Shown here piece after piece: positions 33,436-42,165 of a stretch of 64,000 nt of DNA. The notes under the pieces are model-generated. The model saw only the letters and a program-made list of their open reading frames with translations. It searched no databases and was not told the origin of the DNA. Position numbers and translations under genes: made by a program. Origin of the DNA: Chloracidobacterium sp. (lineage in GTDB: Bacteria; Acidobacteriota; Blastocatellia; Pyrinomonadales; Pyrinomonadaceae); assembly GCA_016711345.1 (NCBI GenBank), contig JADJTD010000001.1, positions 3,536,001 through 3,600,000 of the forward strand, written 5' to 3'. Within the stretch, counting starts at the first letter, position 1. The number at the start of each line of letters is the position of its first letter.

Positions 33436-34149
33436 TTAATCCCACATTTTCCACTCGGCGGTGCCGTTATCCCACATCTCCTCGAGCATTTTCCATTCGC
33501 GGTAGGTATCCATCGGCTGCCAAAAACCTGTATGAGCGAACATCATCAGTTCACCATCGAGAGCTGCCTGCTGTAACGGTTCACGTTCGAGCGTGAGGTT
33601 GTCATCGTCCGACAAATAACGGTCGATGAATTCCGGCTCCATTACAAAAAAGCCGCCGTTGATAAAGCTCTCTGTGACCTGTGGCTTTTCTGCAAACGTT
33701 ACAACTTTATCGCCGTCGAGCATCAGTTCGCCAAACCTGCTTGGAGGCCGCACGCCGGTGACAGTCGCAAGTTTGCCATGAGTTTTGTGAAACTCTAGTA
33801 GTGTGGCAATGTCGATACTTCCTAGTCCGTCGCCGTAAGTCAAACAAAAGGCTTCGTTTCCCAATTGTTCCCGAACGCGAAAAACACGGGCGCCGGTCAT
33901 CGCATTTTCTCCGGTTTCAATCAGCGAAACTTCCCATTCACTATTACCATGCCGGCTAAAGTGATCTTTGATGACCTCGCCCTTATAACCTAGACACAAG
34001 ACAAATTGATTCAAGCCAAAATGGGCATAGGTCTTCATTATATGCCAAATGATCGGCTTGCCGCCGATCTCGACCATCGGCTTTGGAATTGTTTCTGTCT
34101 GCTCACGCAGACGAGTTCCCTGTCCGCCGCATAGAATGACAACCTTCAT
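33436..34149 (-). CDS. rfbF: Glucose-1-phosphate cytidylyltransferase
   Basis: A 237-residue nucleotidyltransferase, close to the 257 of RfbF. It has the signature CGGQGTRLREQTETIPKPMV, GGKPIIWHIMKTY and TGVRPPSRFGEL. It makes CDP-glucose from CTP and glucose-1-phosphate and feeds RfbG. RfbF-RfbG-SDR form one coupled trio. Confidence 0.92.
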   Translation of the reverse strand: MKVVILCGGQGTRLREQTETIPKPMVEIGGKPIIWHIMKTYAHFGLNQFVLCLGYKGEVIKDHFSRHGNSEWEVSLIETGENAMTGARVFRVREQLGNEAFCLTYGDGLGSIDIATLLEFHKTHGKLATVTGVRPPSRFGELMLDGDKVVTFAEKPQVTESFINGGFFVMEPEFIDRYLSDDDNLTLEREPLQQAALDGELMMFAHTGFWQPMDTYREWKMLEEMWDNGTAEWKMWD

Positions 34150-34180
34150 AAAATGAATACTAATGCACGATTTTACATTG

Positions 34181-35392
34181 CTAGCGGTTTGTTTGCCACA
34201 CGTCGTCGTACAGTTTCAGCGTTCGCTCGGCTGTAGTTTGAGCATTGAATTTATCAAATGCAGTTTTTTTCGCTGCTGCACCGAGACTATCCCTATGCAG
34301 TGGATCGTCTAGCAGTGAGGCGATTGCTTTGCTTAGTTGAATCGAATCGCGCGGAGGAACTAACACGCCCGTTTGGCCGTCAAGGATTGCTTCGGGTATG
34401 GCGTTGACGTTTGTGGTGATGCATGGCAGTCCTAGTGCCATTGCCTCGATCAGGGCGATTGGCAATCCTTCTTGCAAACTCGCAAGAATGAAAATGTCCG
34501 CACTGCTCAGCAGTGTCAACATGTCTTCGCGTGTTTGGCCGATCTCTTCCGAGTCAATTAATCGAAATGAGCTGCCGAGTCCGTAAGACTCTACCTTCTT
34601 CAAAGTCTCGGCGTCAGGAAGCGTTGTCGACAGCCACACAAAAACAAATTCTCTCCCGGCGTCTTTGAGTTGTTTTAGACTTTCCAGTAAAACCCAGCAG
34701 CCCTTACGTTCGATGAACTGTCCTACCGTCATTAGTATCGTTTTATTTTCAGGCAGTCCGTATCGTTTCAATATCTCAGTTTTTGCAGGAAGAATGTTTA
34801 TAACGTTGGTTATCTCAACAGGATCAATGCCGGAATAAGTGACGTCAACCTGCGCGAATTTTTGCGAACCGATGTACGGTTGTAAACTACCTTTTGCCTC
34901 TTGATTTGAAGCAAGCAGATGAAAGCTTGAGAACCGGCTAATGACTTTTCCTTTTATCTGCCAACGCAATTTTCGCCAGCCCGTGTAAAGCGGCAGGCCG
35001 GTATGAATCGTCATAAAGACATTGGTCTTCCGGCACAACCTGAAAAGCGAAAAGAAAGACTGCCAAAAGCCGAGATCAATATGAAATATCGCATCTGCAA
35101 TGTTTGGACGAGCCAGAATGTTGCGGACCATTTGGCTTTCCGAGCGGTGAATAGTGATGCGATTTGCCAATCTACCCAACAGACCGTACTTACTATCAGG
35201 CAAGGAGGAATTTTGCAGAAATTCGATGGAGATCTGCAACGAATTGAGATATTGCAAGATCTTCGGTTCGGAGTTCGCAGGGATTAGAGCGGTCACATGA
35301 TACGACTTTTTTGCCTGTTTCATCAGAGACAAAAAATATATCTGTGCACCACCCCATTCGCGATAATTCCAAACGTAGATGATCTGACGCAT
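34181..35392 (-). CDS. GT4 family glycosyltransferase
   Basis: A 403-residue GT-B enzyme. N-terminal YVWNYREWGGAQIYFLSLM has the glycine-rich acceptor loop. ILMTVGQFIERKGCWVLLESL starts the donor domain, and FILASLQEGLPIALIEAMALGLPCI has the EX7E motif. Part of the exopolysaccharide operon; donor sugar unknown. Confidence 0.87.
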   Translation of the reverse strand: MRQIIYVWNYREWGGAQIYFLSLMKQAKKSYHVTALIPANSEPKILQYLNSLQISIEFLQNSSLPDSKYGLLGRLANRITIHRSESQMVRNILARPNIADAIFHIDLGFWQSFFSLFRLCRKTNVFMTIHTGLPLYTGWRKLRWQIKGKVISRFSSFHLLASNQEAKGSLQPYIGSQKFAQVDVTYSGIDPVEITNVINILPAKTEILKRYGLPENKTILMTVGQFIERKGCWVLLESLKQLKDAGREFVFVWLSTTLPDAETLKKVESYGLGSSFRLIDSEEIGQTREDMLTLLSSADIFILASLQEGLPIALIEAMALGLPCITTNVNAIPEAILDGQTGVLVPPRDSIQLSKAIASLLDDPLHRDSLGAAAKKTAFDKFNAQTTAERTLKLYDDVWQTNR

Positions 35393-35403
35393 TTAACTAA
35401 TTT

Positions 35404-36330
35404 TTATTCATCGATCACAGCCGCCGCAAACGTTTTTGATAGCGGTTCTTCGTGTTGTTGAAGTGCCCAAGCTCCCTCAGTATTTTTCCCGATGAGCAAA
35501 CGCAAATAGTAGATCGGAATTGCCAACAAACCTTCAACTAGATTTGGCGCGCCTCCCATGCTCCCATAAAATTTGCGCCGGAAACTATATGGGCCTGTAG
35601 AGTCAAAAAAGAAACGGCTGAGTTTCTTCGCTAGAGACAATTTCCGAAATCCTGTTGCTGGATCGTTTGGCTTGCAAAAGGTTCGGGCACGCGGCTCGAT
35701 GAGCAGTCGCCAGCCTCGTCGGCGCATTCGTGGTGTGTATTCTGCGTCACCATATTGGACGAGGTGCTTTTCGTCCATTAAACCGTTATCCCTTACCGCT
35801 TTGGCAGGATACAGAACACAGTTGCCAACGATCAACTCGACTTCCCAGGGGCGTTCCGGAACGGTCCATATCGTTTGTTGAAACCAATGGCGATAACCGC
35901 CTCGCAACAATTCCCAACGCGGTGCGACCTGAAAGATCCTATGCGGTGTTGACCAATCCAGAAGAAGCGAGCCGATGATTGACCGTGGATATTTTTCGGC
36001 ACATTTGACCATGCTCAGGATGCACTTTTCATCGAAGATCGAATCGTTATTTATCGCAAGAATATAATCGGGATCGTGACGAAGAGCGGCTTCTAATCCG
36101 CGATTCGTTCCGGCCGTGTACCAAAGGTTGCCGTCGCCCTTAATGATCTCAACATCCGGAAAATCGGCTGCAATAGCCTCCGCAGTCCCGTCTGTTGAAC
36201 CGTCATCGACGACGATGATGTGAACCTGCAAGCCTGTTTTGTCGATCCGCGCGAGACTTCTCAAACATTGGAGCGTCTCTTCGCGGCGATTATGAACCGG
36301 CGTGATGATCTCAATTTTTCGTGTTTTCAT
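35404..36330 (-). CDS. GT2 family glycosyltransferase
   Basis: A 308-residue GT-A enzyme. The N-terminal IITPVHNRREETLQCLRSL, IVVDDGSTDGTAEAI and the metal-binding YILAINNDS (DxD-like) are visible, and MDEKHLVQYGDAEYTPRMRRRGW gives the acceptor-side ED-type motif. Members of this rhamnosyltransferase-like GT2 group often add deoxyhexoses, which would suit the adjacent GDP-fucose genes; that link is inference. Confidence 0.87.
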   Translation of the reverse strand: MKTRKIEIITPVHNRREETLQCLRSLARIDKTGLQVHIIVVDDGSTDGTAEAIAADFPDVEIIKGDGNLWYTAGTNRGLEAALRHDPDYILAINNDSIFDEKCILSMVKCAEKYPRSIIGSLLLDWSTPHRIFQVAPRWELLRGGYRHWFQQTIWTVPERPWEVELIVGNCVLYPAKAVRDNGLMDEKHLVQYGDAEYTPRMRRRGWRLLIEPRARTFCKPNDPATGFRKLSLAKKLSRFFFDSTGPYSFRRKFYGSMGGAPNLVEGLLAIPIYYLRLLIGKNTEGAWALQQHEEPLSKTFAAAVIDE

Positions 36331-36339
36331 TCGAAAAGG

Positions 36340-37443
36340 TTAGAAATCGGCCGGGGAATTTTTAACGGATTCTACGTCGGCATCGATCATGATCTTGATA
36401 AGTTCGTCGAAGCGCGTTTTCGCTTTCCAGCCGAGAATCTTTTCCGCTTTGGACGCGTCGCCGATCAACGAGTCAACTTCAGTCGGTCGATAGTATGTCG
36501 GGGTTATTTCAACTACAACATCGTTGACACTAACAAATCGTTCTACCGAACCGATCTTCTCTCCAAAGACCATTTCGTCAATACTGTTGATTACGCCTTT
36601 TTCATCGACGCCTTTTCCTGTCCAATCGATCTCGATCCCAAGATTGGAAAATGCGGTTTCAACGAACTCGCGAACCGAGTGCGATTCTCCGGTTGCGAGT
36701 ACAAAATCGTCAGCTTCGTGGTGTTGGAGGATTCGCCACATACCTTCGCAAAATTCCGGTGCATAACCCCAATCCCTTTTGGCGTCAAGATTTCCTAAAA
36801 TCAGCTTTCCGCCTTTTCCGTGGACAAGACGAGCGATCTCGCGAGTGATCTTTTTGGTTACGAAGGTATTTCCACGCCGCGGTGATTCGTGATTGAACAG
36901 AATTCCATTGCTCGCAAAAATATCGTATGCCTCGCGATAATTGACGATCATCCAATATCCAAAAAGCTTAGAAACTCCGTACGGGGAACGCGGATAAAAA
37001 GGCGTGGTTTCAGTCTGCGGCGTTTCTTGCACTTTTCCAAATAATTCTGAGGTTGATGCCTGATAAAATTTTACTCTTCTGAGTCCAGTTTCGCGGATGG
37101 CGTCTAAAAATCTCAATGTGCCGAGAGCGTCAACTTGGGCTGTGTAATCAGGAATATCAAATGAGACCTTTACGTGGCTTTGCGCGGCCAGGTTGTATAT
37201 TTCCTCAGGTTCTATCTTGTCCAGTAAACGATTAAGACTGCTAGGATCAATCAGGTCTCCGTAATGCAGAAATAGGGTCTTGTTCAGTATCTCAGGATCA
37301 CGATAAAGGTGATCGATACGTCCCGTATTAAAGGAGCTGGATTTTCGAATGATCCCATGCACTTCGTAATTTTTTGCAAGCAGGATCTCGGTCAGGTAAC
37401 TGCCGTCTTGTCCTGTAATTCCGGTGATGAGCGCCTTTTTCAT
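36340..37443 (-). CDS. gmd: GDP-mannose 4,6-dehydratase
   Basis: A 367-residue SDR: ALITGITGQDGSYLTEILL, QASTSELFGKVQETPQ, YGVSKLFGYWMIVNYREAY, and NHESPRRGNTFVTKKITR are all Gmd signatures. It converts GDP-mannose to GDP-4-keto-6-deoxymannose. The start overlaps the fcl stop by four bases, and the two genes together give GDP-L-fucose. Confidence 0.96.
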   Translation of the reverse strand: MKKALITGITGQDGSYLTEILLAKNYEVHGIIRKSSSFNTGRIDHLYRDPEILNKTLFLHYGDLIDPSSLNRLLDKIEPEEIYNLAAQSHVKVSFDIPDYTAQVDALGTLRFLDAIRETGLRRVKFYQASTSELFGKVQETPQTETTPFYPRSPYGVSKLFGYWMIVNYREAYDIFASNGILFNHESPRRGNTFVTKKITREIARLVHGKGGKLILGNLDAKRDWGYAPEFCEGMWRILQHHEADDFVLATGESHSVREFVETAFSNLGIEIDWTGKGVDEKGVINSIDEMVFGEKIGSVERFVSVNDVVVEITPTYYRPTEVDSLIGDASKAEKILGWKAKTRFDELIKIMIDADVESVKNSPADF

Positions 37444-38426
37444 TTGTGATCCAATGCGTGCTTTGAATTTTCGAAAACTCCTGATCTAAGAAACCAATCG
37501 TAGGTCAGTTTCAATCCATCTTCAAGTGAGATTTTTGGCTGCCAGCCGATTTTTGACAGGCGAGAGCTGTCCAAAAATTTTCGTGGTGTGCCGTCCGGCT
37601 TTTCAGTATCAAAACGAATACTTCCTTCGAACCCCACAATTTTCTTGATTAACTCGACGAGATCCCGTATCTCGATCTCGATCCCTGAGCCTATGTTGAT
37701 ATGTGAAATGCCGTAAGCATAAGCTTCGCGGGCCTCAAGATTTTCCAGCAAAAATACAACGGCATCGGCGAGGTCTTCGACATATAAAAATTCTCGAAGC
37801 GGCGTACCGCTTCCCCAAACAATTACCTCATCGGACGCAGCTGTTTTAGCGATGTGAAGCCTGTGGATCAATCCAGGAATAACGTGAGATGACTGCAGAT
37901 CGAAGTTGTCATTCGGGCCGTATAGATTTGTTGGCATTACGGAAAAGAAATCGCTCTGGTACTGCCGGAAATAATTTTCGCAAAGTTTGATGCCCGCGAT
38001 CTTTGCGATCGCATAGGGCTCATTCGTCGATTCCAGAGGCCCTGTAAGCAAAGATTCTTCCTTGATAGGCTGTGATGCAAGTCTTGGGTAAATGCACGAA
38101 CTGCCCAAAAAAATAAGTTTTTCGACCTGATGTTTATAAGCGGAATGGATCACATTCGCCTCGATCATCAGGTTGTCGTAGAGGAACTCAGCCCGGTACG
38201 TATCATTCGCTAGAATGCCGCCAACTTTGGCGGCGGCGACGATAACGACTTCCGGCTTTTCTACGGAAAAGAAACGATCGACCTTAGTCTGATCGGTCAG
38301 ATCAAGTTCTATGGATGTTCGGACAATCGGATCTCGGTAGCCGCTTTTTTCAAAATTGTTGCGAATTGCTTTCCCGACCATACCGCCGGAACCCGCAATA
38401 TAGATCCGCTTTTCTTTGTAGTTCAT
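37440..38426 (-). CDS. fcl: GDP-L-fucose synthase
   Basis: A 328-residue bifunctional epimerase/reductase (WcaG/Fcl). It shows YIAGSGGMVGKAIRNN, FLGSSCIYPRLASQPIKEESLL, YAIAKIAGIKLCENY and LREFLYVEDLADAV. It turns the Gmd product into GDP-L-fucose. Sits at the start of the sugar-nucleotide part of the operon, 15 bases after wzc. Confidence 0.95.
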   Translation of the reverse strand: MNYKEKRIYIAGSGGMVGKAIRNNFEKSGYRDPIVRTSIELDLTDQTKVDRFFSVEKPEVVIVAAAKVGGILANDTYRAEFLYDNLMIEANVIHSAYKHQVEKLIFLGSSCIYPRLASQPIKEESLLTGPLESTNEPYAIAKIAGIKLCENYFRQYQSDFFSVMPTNLYGPNDNFDLQSSHVIPGLIHRLHIAKTAASDEVIVWGSGTPLREFLYVEDLADAVVFLLENLEAREAYAYGISHINIGSGIEIEIRDLVELIKKIVGFEGSIRFDTEKPDGTPRKFLDSSRLSKIGWQPKISLEDGLKLTYDWFLRSGVFENSKHALDHK

Positions 38427-38441
38427 ACAAGAGCCGTCGAT

Positions 38442-40922
38442 CTAGCCGTTTTGTTGATCGTCGCTGCGGTAATTGTCACTATGATAGTAGCTCTGGTAGT
38501 GGTAGTAATTATCCTGAGAGTTAAGATTGACGTTATTCAAAACCACTCCGAAGACCTTTGCTCCAATCTCATTCAACAGTTGCCGTGAACGGCGAACAAC
38601 CTGTTTCGAGCTTTTGCCTGAATGAACCACCAATATTACACCATCGACCATTGATGCGATAAGAACTCCGTCGGTAAACGACGCTATCGGAGGCGAATCT
38701 ACCACTATGTGAGTAAATCGATTTTGCAGCATTCTCAGCAACGTTGCCATTTGCTCGGAACCGATCAGCTCGGCGGGATTTGGCGGTATCGGACCTGAAG
38801 TGAGCAAATACAATTTAGACTTTTCGTCCTGTCTGATCGCATCGTCGATCTCGGCATCGCTCAATTCACTTGCCAGCAGCGTACTAAGTCCCGCGCGATT
38901 ATCAATGTCAAAAATGGAGTGCAGCCGAGGCCGACGCATATCGGCGTCAATGATGAGAACCTTTGCTCCCGTTTGGGCGAGACTGATCGCGGTGTTTGTT
39001 GCCGTTGTGGTCTTGCCTTCTGACGGCAAACTCGATGTGATCAAAAGCGACTTAGGAGCGTGGCCGGCGGTCGATAGCAATATTGAAGTTCGCAGATGAC
39101 GATAGGCCTCTGCCAAAGACGAGCGCGGATCGGCATGGATAAGCAGCTCCGACGCCAAATAGTCCACGCCGGTCTCGTTGTCAGATCCGACAAGTAAAAG
39201 TTTCCGTTTCTGTAACTGATCGATACGCGGTATCGCCGCAAGTGCCGGAAGCTGCAGAAATTGTTCTATCTCTTCCGTAGAACGAATAGAGTCATCGAGA
39301 TACTCCAAGACCAATGCGAGTCCCATTCCGAAGAGCGTCGATAAAAACAACGCAGCAAAAACCGTCATAAGTCGGCGTGGCCCAATTGGCAATTCCGGCG
39401 GTATCGCGATCTCGATGACACTGATGTTGTTATCGGAGCCTTGAGCGGCGATGTCGTTTCCGCTCACTTGCTTTCGCAGGTTATCTAAGAAGCCTCTATT
39501 GGTCTCAATATTTTGCTCAAGCAATCTTATATTAACTGCACCCTGATTTTGCCCTTGGGCTTCGTTATATTGTTTATTAAAATCCGCGCGGATCTTATCT
39601 TCTTTCGACTTAGCCTGTAGATATTTTGTCCGCAGATTTTCAAGCAGTTCCTTTGCCGCCCTTTCGCGATACGTCTCCCGATATGTATTAAATTTCGCAA
39701 CGGCTTTGTCTATGGATTCCTCGTAGCTTTTTATCTGGTCATCGATCTCGCGAATAACATCTGTGCCTTCCTGAAATTCCTGCAGCTTTTGTGCCCGGTC
39801 CTTACGGAGTTCGGCTATCTTTTTGAGTAGATCGGCCTGCAGAGTACGAGTGATATTGTCTTGCTGGGTTATAAACGAAGCCATTTTCTCCTCGGCAAGG
39901 GCCTTGACCTTGTCGGGCGAATTGCTAACCGTCATAAAATCCGCTTCGGCATTCTTTCGCTCGTTCTCAGCGACCAAAAGATCTTTGTTTAGACCGCTGA
40001 GCCGATCAATCACAATCGTTTGATCGGTGCCGGTTTTGAGGATGCCTTCGCTCCGCGTCAGATCGGCAAGTTTTTGTTCGTCGTTCTGAATATCTGTCTG
40101 AAGAGTGGCGATCCTCTCCTGCAAAAAATCGTTAGTCTTGCGGCTCGTGCCCGAACGCTTTTCCTGATTTACGGTAGTAAATGTTTCTGCAATGCTGTTT
40201 ACGATGAATGCCGCGAGTTCTGGATTTGTATTAGAAAATGCGAGGTCTATGAGACGCGTATCTTTGACGGTCGCCCTTGATTCGCGACGAGGCTCAATTT
40301 CGAGGTTACGGCGGATCAATTCGACAAACGGTGTCAACCTGACTGCTTCGGCGATCTCGTCGGAACTTGCAAGCCCAGACTCTTCAAGGCGAACCGTTCC
40401 CGCCTTGTCATTTTTATCAGCCGTCGCTAAGCCAATAGATTTCAGTATCGATCTCCAGGCGGAGGAACCAGTTTCTGCTTTAGCTTGCAGCAGTTCTTTA
40501 TTTGTGTCGAGATCGTGTTCCTTGACGGCACGTCGCAAAAGACTTTCGCTCCAAAGGAGTTGAAGCTGCGTATTAAAATATGACGGATCAGGATTTGAGA
40601 TTGGCCGCTGACGGTCTGTAGTGACGAGGTCGGGATTGTTTTGCTCGTTATCAACTTGAACTACGGCCTGTGCCCGATAGACGTTTGGCTTGCGGGCCAT
40701 GTAGATCGCGGCCAGCGTGGTCATTAAAACAGCAATGCCGAGCACAAGCCAGAGACGCTTGCGGATGGCACGCCAATAGTCCGCCAACTGAAACCCTTCG
40801 CGCTGATTGATATCGCGATATGCAGGGTATCGTCCGACTGGAGCAAAAGGAGTTTCAAAATTGCTCTCAAGCTCAGTAGTCTCCGTCAAAGGGCTTTTAA
40901 TTATTCCACGGGTCTCTTTCAT
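38442..40922 (-). CDS. wzc: Wzc-like polysaccharide co-polymerase with tyrosine autokinase domain
   Basis: An 826-residue inner-membrane protein. A Wzz chain-length domain with two membrane segments and a long periplasmic coiled coil (about residues 60-500) precedes a BY-kinase domain. That domain has Walker A SSLPSEGKTTT, Walker A' LIIDADMRRPR and Walker B THIVVDSPP. The C-terminus is a Tyr-rich tail with eight or so tyrosines, the autophosphorylation cluster. It controls chain length and export with Wza. The start is the ATG at 40922. No Wzb phosphatase gene is in the window. Confidence 0.93.
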   Translation of the reverse strand: MKETRGIIKSPLTETTELESNFETPFAPVGRYPAYRDINQREGFQLADYWRAIRKRLWLVLGIAVLMTTLAAIYMARKPNVYRAQAVVQVDNEQNNPDLVTTDRQRPISNPDPSYFNTQLQLLWSESLLRRAVKEHDLDTNKELLQAKAETGSSAWRSILKSIGLATADKNDKAGTVRLEESGLASSDEIAEAVRLTPFVELIRRNLEIEPRRESRATVKDTRLIDLAFSNTNPELAAFIVNSIAETFTTVNQEKRSGTSRKTNDFLQERIATLQTDIQNDEQKLADLTRSEGILKTGTDQTIVIDRLSGLNKDLLVAENERKNAEADFMTVSNSPDKVKALAEEKMASFITQQDNITRTLQADLLKKIAELRKDRAQKLQEFQEGTDVIREIDDQIKSYEESIDKAVAKFNTYRETYRERAAKELLENLRTKYLQAKSKEDKIRADFNKQYNEAQGQNQGAVNIRLLEQNIETNRGFLDNLRKQVSGNDIAAQGSDNNISVIEIAIPPELPIGPRRLMTVFAALFLSTLFGMGLALVLEYLDDSIRSTEEIEQFLQLPALAAIPRIDQLQKRKLLLVGSDNETGVDYLASELLIHADPRSSLAEAYRHLRTSILLSTAGHAPKSLLITSSLPSEGKTTTATNTAISLAQTGAKVLIIDADMRRPRLHSIFDIDNRAGLSTLLASELSDAEIDDAIRQDEKSKLYLLTSGPIPPNPAELIGSEQMATLLRMLQNRFTHIVVDSPPIASFTDGVLIASMVDGVILVVHSGKSSKQVVRRSRQLLNEIGAKVFGVVLNNVNLNSQDNYYHYQSYYHSDNYRSDDQQNG

Positions 40923-40952
40923 TTTATACAACGCGGTAAACGTTCTTTATCC

Positions 40953-41957
40953 TCAGAAACGGTAAGCCGCAGACGGAACAGTATTCTTGATCGTGTTTGT
41001 GATTCCTCGCAAGATCGCCTTTGCTTTATCCTCAGAAACGGCAACGATATCGTTCGGTTCAAGGTACGGGTCCTTCATTTTTCCTTTGTCGATAAGGCCA
41101 AGATCATAAATGATCTCTTCACGATCAGCCTTTCCCTGAGTCTGTCGTAAGACTCGAATCTTGCTCGTCTTCGCAGCCGGTTTTAATCCTTCAGCAGAAG
41201 CAATTGCCTGCGTCAGAGTGATCGGCTCGCGGATCTTTAACGAGCCTTGTTTATTTACATTTCCATAAACATAAACAATGTCGGCATCCAAAACCGACAC
41301 CACATCTCCCGCCTTCATCCAGAGCGTTTGTTTACCTTCCTGGACGTCGCGAAGTTTAAAGTCCATTACCTCGATTCCTTCGTCATCACCTGCCGAAGCT
41401 GAGTTCTCTTTACAGTTCGAATTGCTCCCGGCTCTAGCGACCAAAACCCGCGTTCCCGATTCCTTATTTGGCCCACCCGCGAAAGCCAGCAATTCAAGCA
41501 GGTGCACCCTTCGCGAAATGAAATAATTTCCGGGTTTTTCGACCGCACCGATAACAGCAAATGAGCGTGATTTTTGCTCAAGCACCATTACCTGGATGTC
41601 GGGATCTCTCAGGTACTTTTCCTTGTAAGCGATTTCTATATCATTCGCGAGTTCCCTTGCGGTCTTGCAAACTGCCGTTACAGGCTTTTCAAGCTTAAAA
41701 AGGGCAATTGTGCCAAGCGGGCCGACAGCGATCCTCTGATTTAATTCGGGATGCTTAAATACCTGAACATCAAGTATATCCTGTGTTCCGATCTTGTATT
41801 GGTCCTCTTCCGGCGTCTGTGTGGAAATGACTTTGATGAGTGATTCTGGTGGCGTTGGTTTTGCTGCTGTTTGCGGGGCAACGGCTTGCCCAAAGGCATT
41901 CACGACACAAAAAAGGGTCAGAAAATAAAACGTAAAACAAATTCCTAACTTTTTCAT
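40953..41957 (-). CDS. wza: Polysaccharide export protein (Wza/OMA family)
   Basis: A 334-residue exported protein with a signal peptide (KKLGICFTFYFLTLFCVVNAFG) and no lipobox at the usual place. The Poly_export domain is clear: YKIGTQDILDVQVFKHPELN, RVAVGPLGTI-like strand, then two SLBB segments (FAVIGAVEKPGNYFI, VYVYGNVNKQGSLKI). It forms the outer-membrane exit channel. It is the first gene of the locus; the longer in-frame opening to 41972 adds only five residues. Confidence 0.9.
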   Translation of the reverse strand: MKKLGICFTFYFLTLFCVVNAFGQAVAPQTAAKPTPPESLIKVISTQTPEEDQYKIGTQDILDVQVFKHPELNQRIAVGPLGTIALFKLEKPVTAVCKTARELANDIEIAYKEKYLRDPDIQVMVLEQKSRSFAVIGAVEKPGNYFISRRVHLLELLAFAGGPNKESGTRVLVARAGSNSNCKENSASAGDDEGIEVMDFKLRDVQEGKQTLWMKAGDVVSVLDADIVYVYGNVNKQGSLKIREPITLTQAIASAEGLKPAAKTSKIRVLRQTQGKADREEIIYDLGLIDKGKMKDPYLEPNDIVAVSEDKAKAILRGITNTIKNTVPSAAYRF

Positions 41958-42076
41958 ACTAAATTCCAGCAAATCAACAACTAATTCCCTTGGAGATCAT
42001 TTCTCATGGCTCCAACCATCCCGAACGCGGTAGTTAAGGAACTACTCAAAAACGCACCTCAAGATACATGCAAACA

Positions 42077-42082
42077 ATTATA
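42077..42082 (-). promoter_or_regulatory. Possible -10 element for the exopolysaccharide operon
   Basis: A perfect minus-strand TATAAT about 120 bases before wza. The matching -35 is weak, so this is tentative. The 120-base leader shows no recognised riboswitch. Confidence 0.35.
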
Positions 42083-42165
42083 GTAACAAAGGTTGCGGCC
42101 ATTGAAAACACTGATTTTGAAACTTTGACGGCTTTCGCTAAACTCTGATTCATACCCTTTGAACG

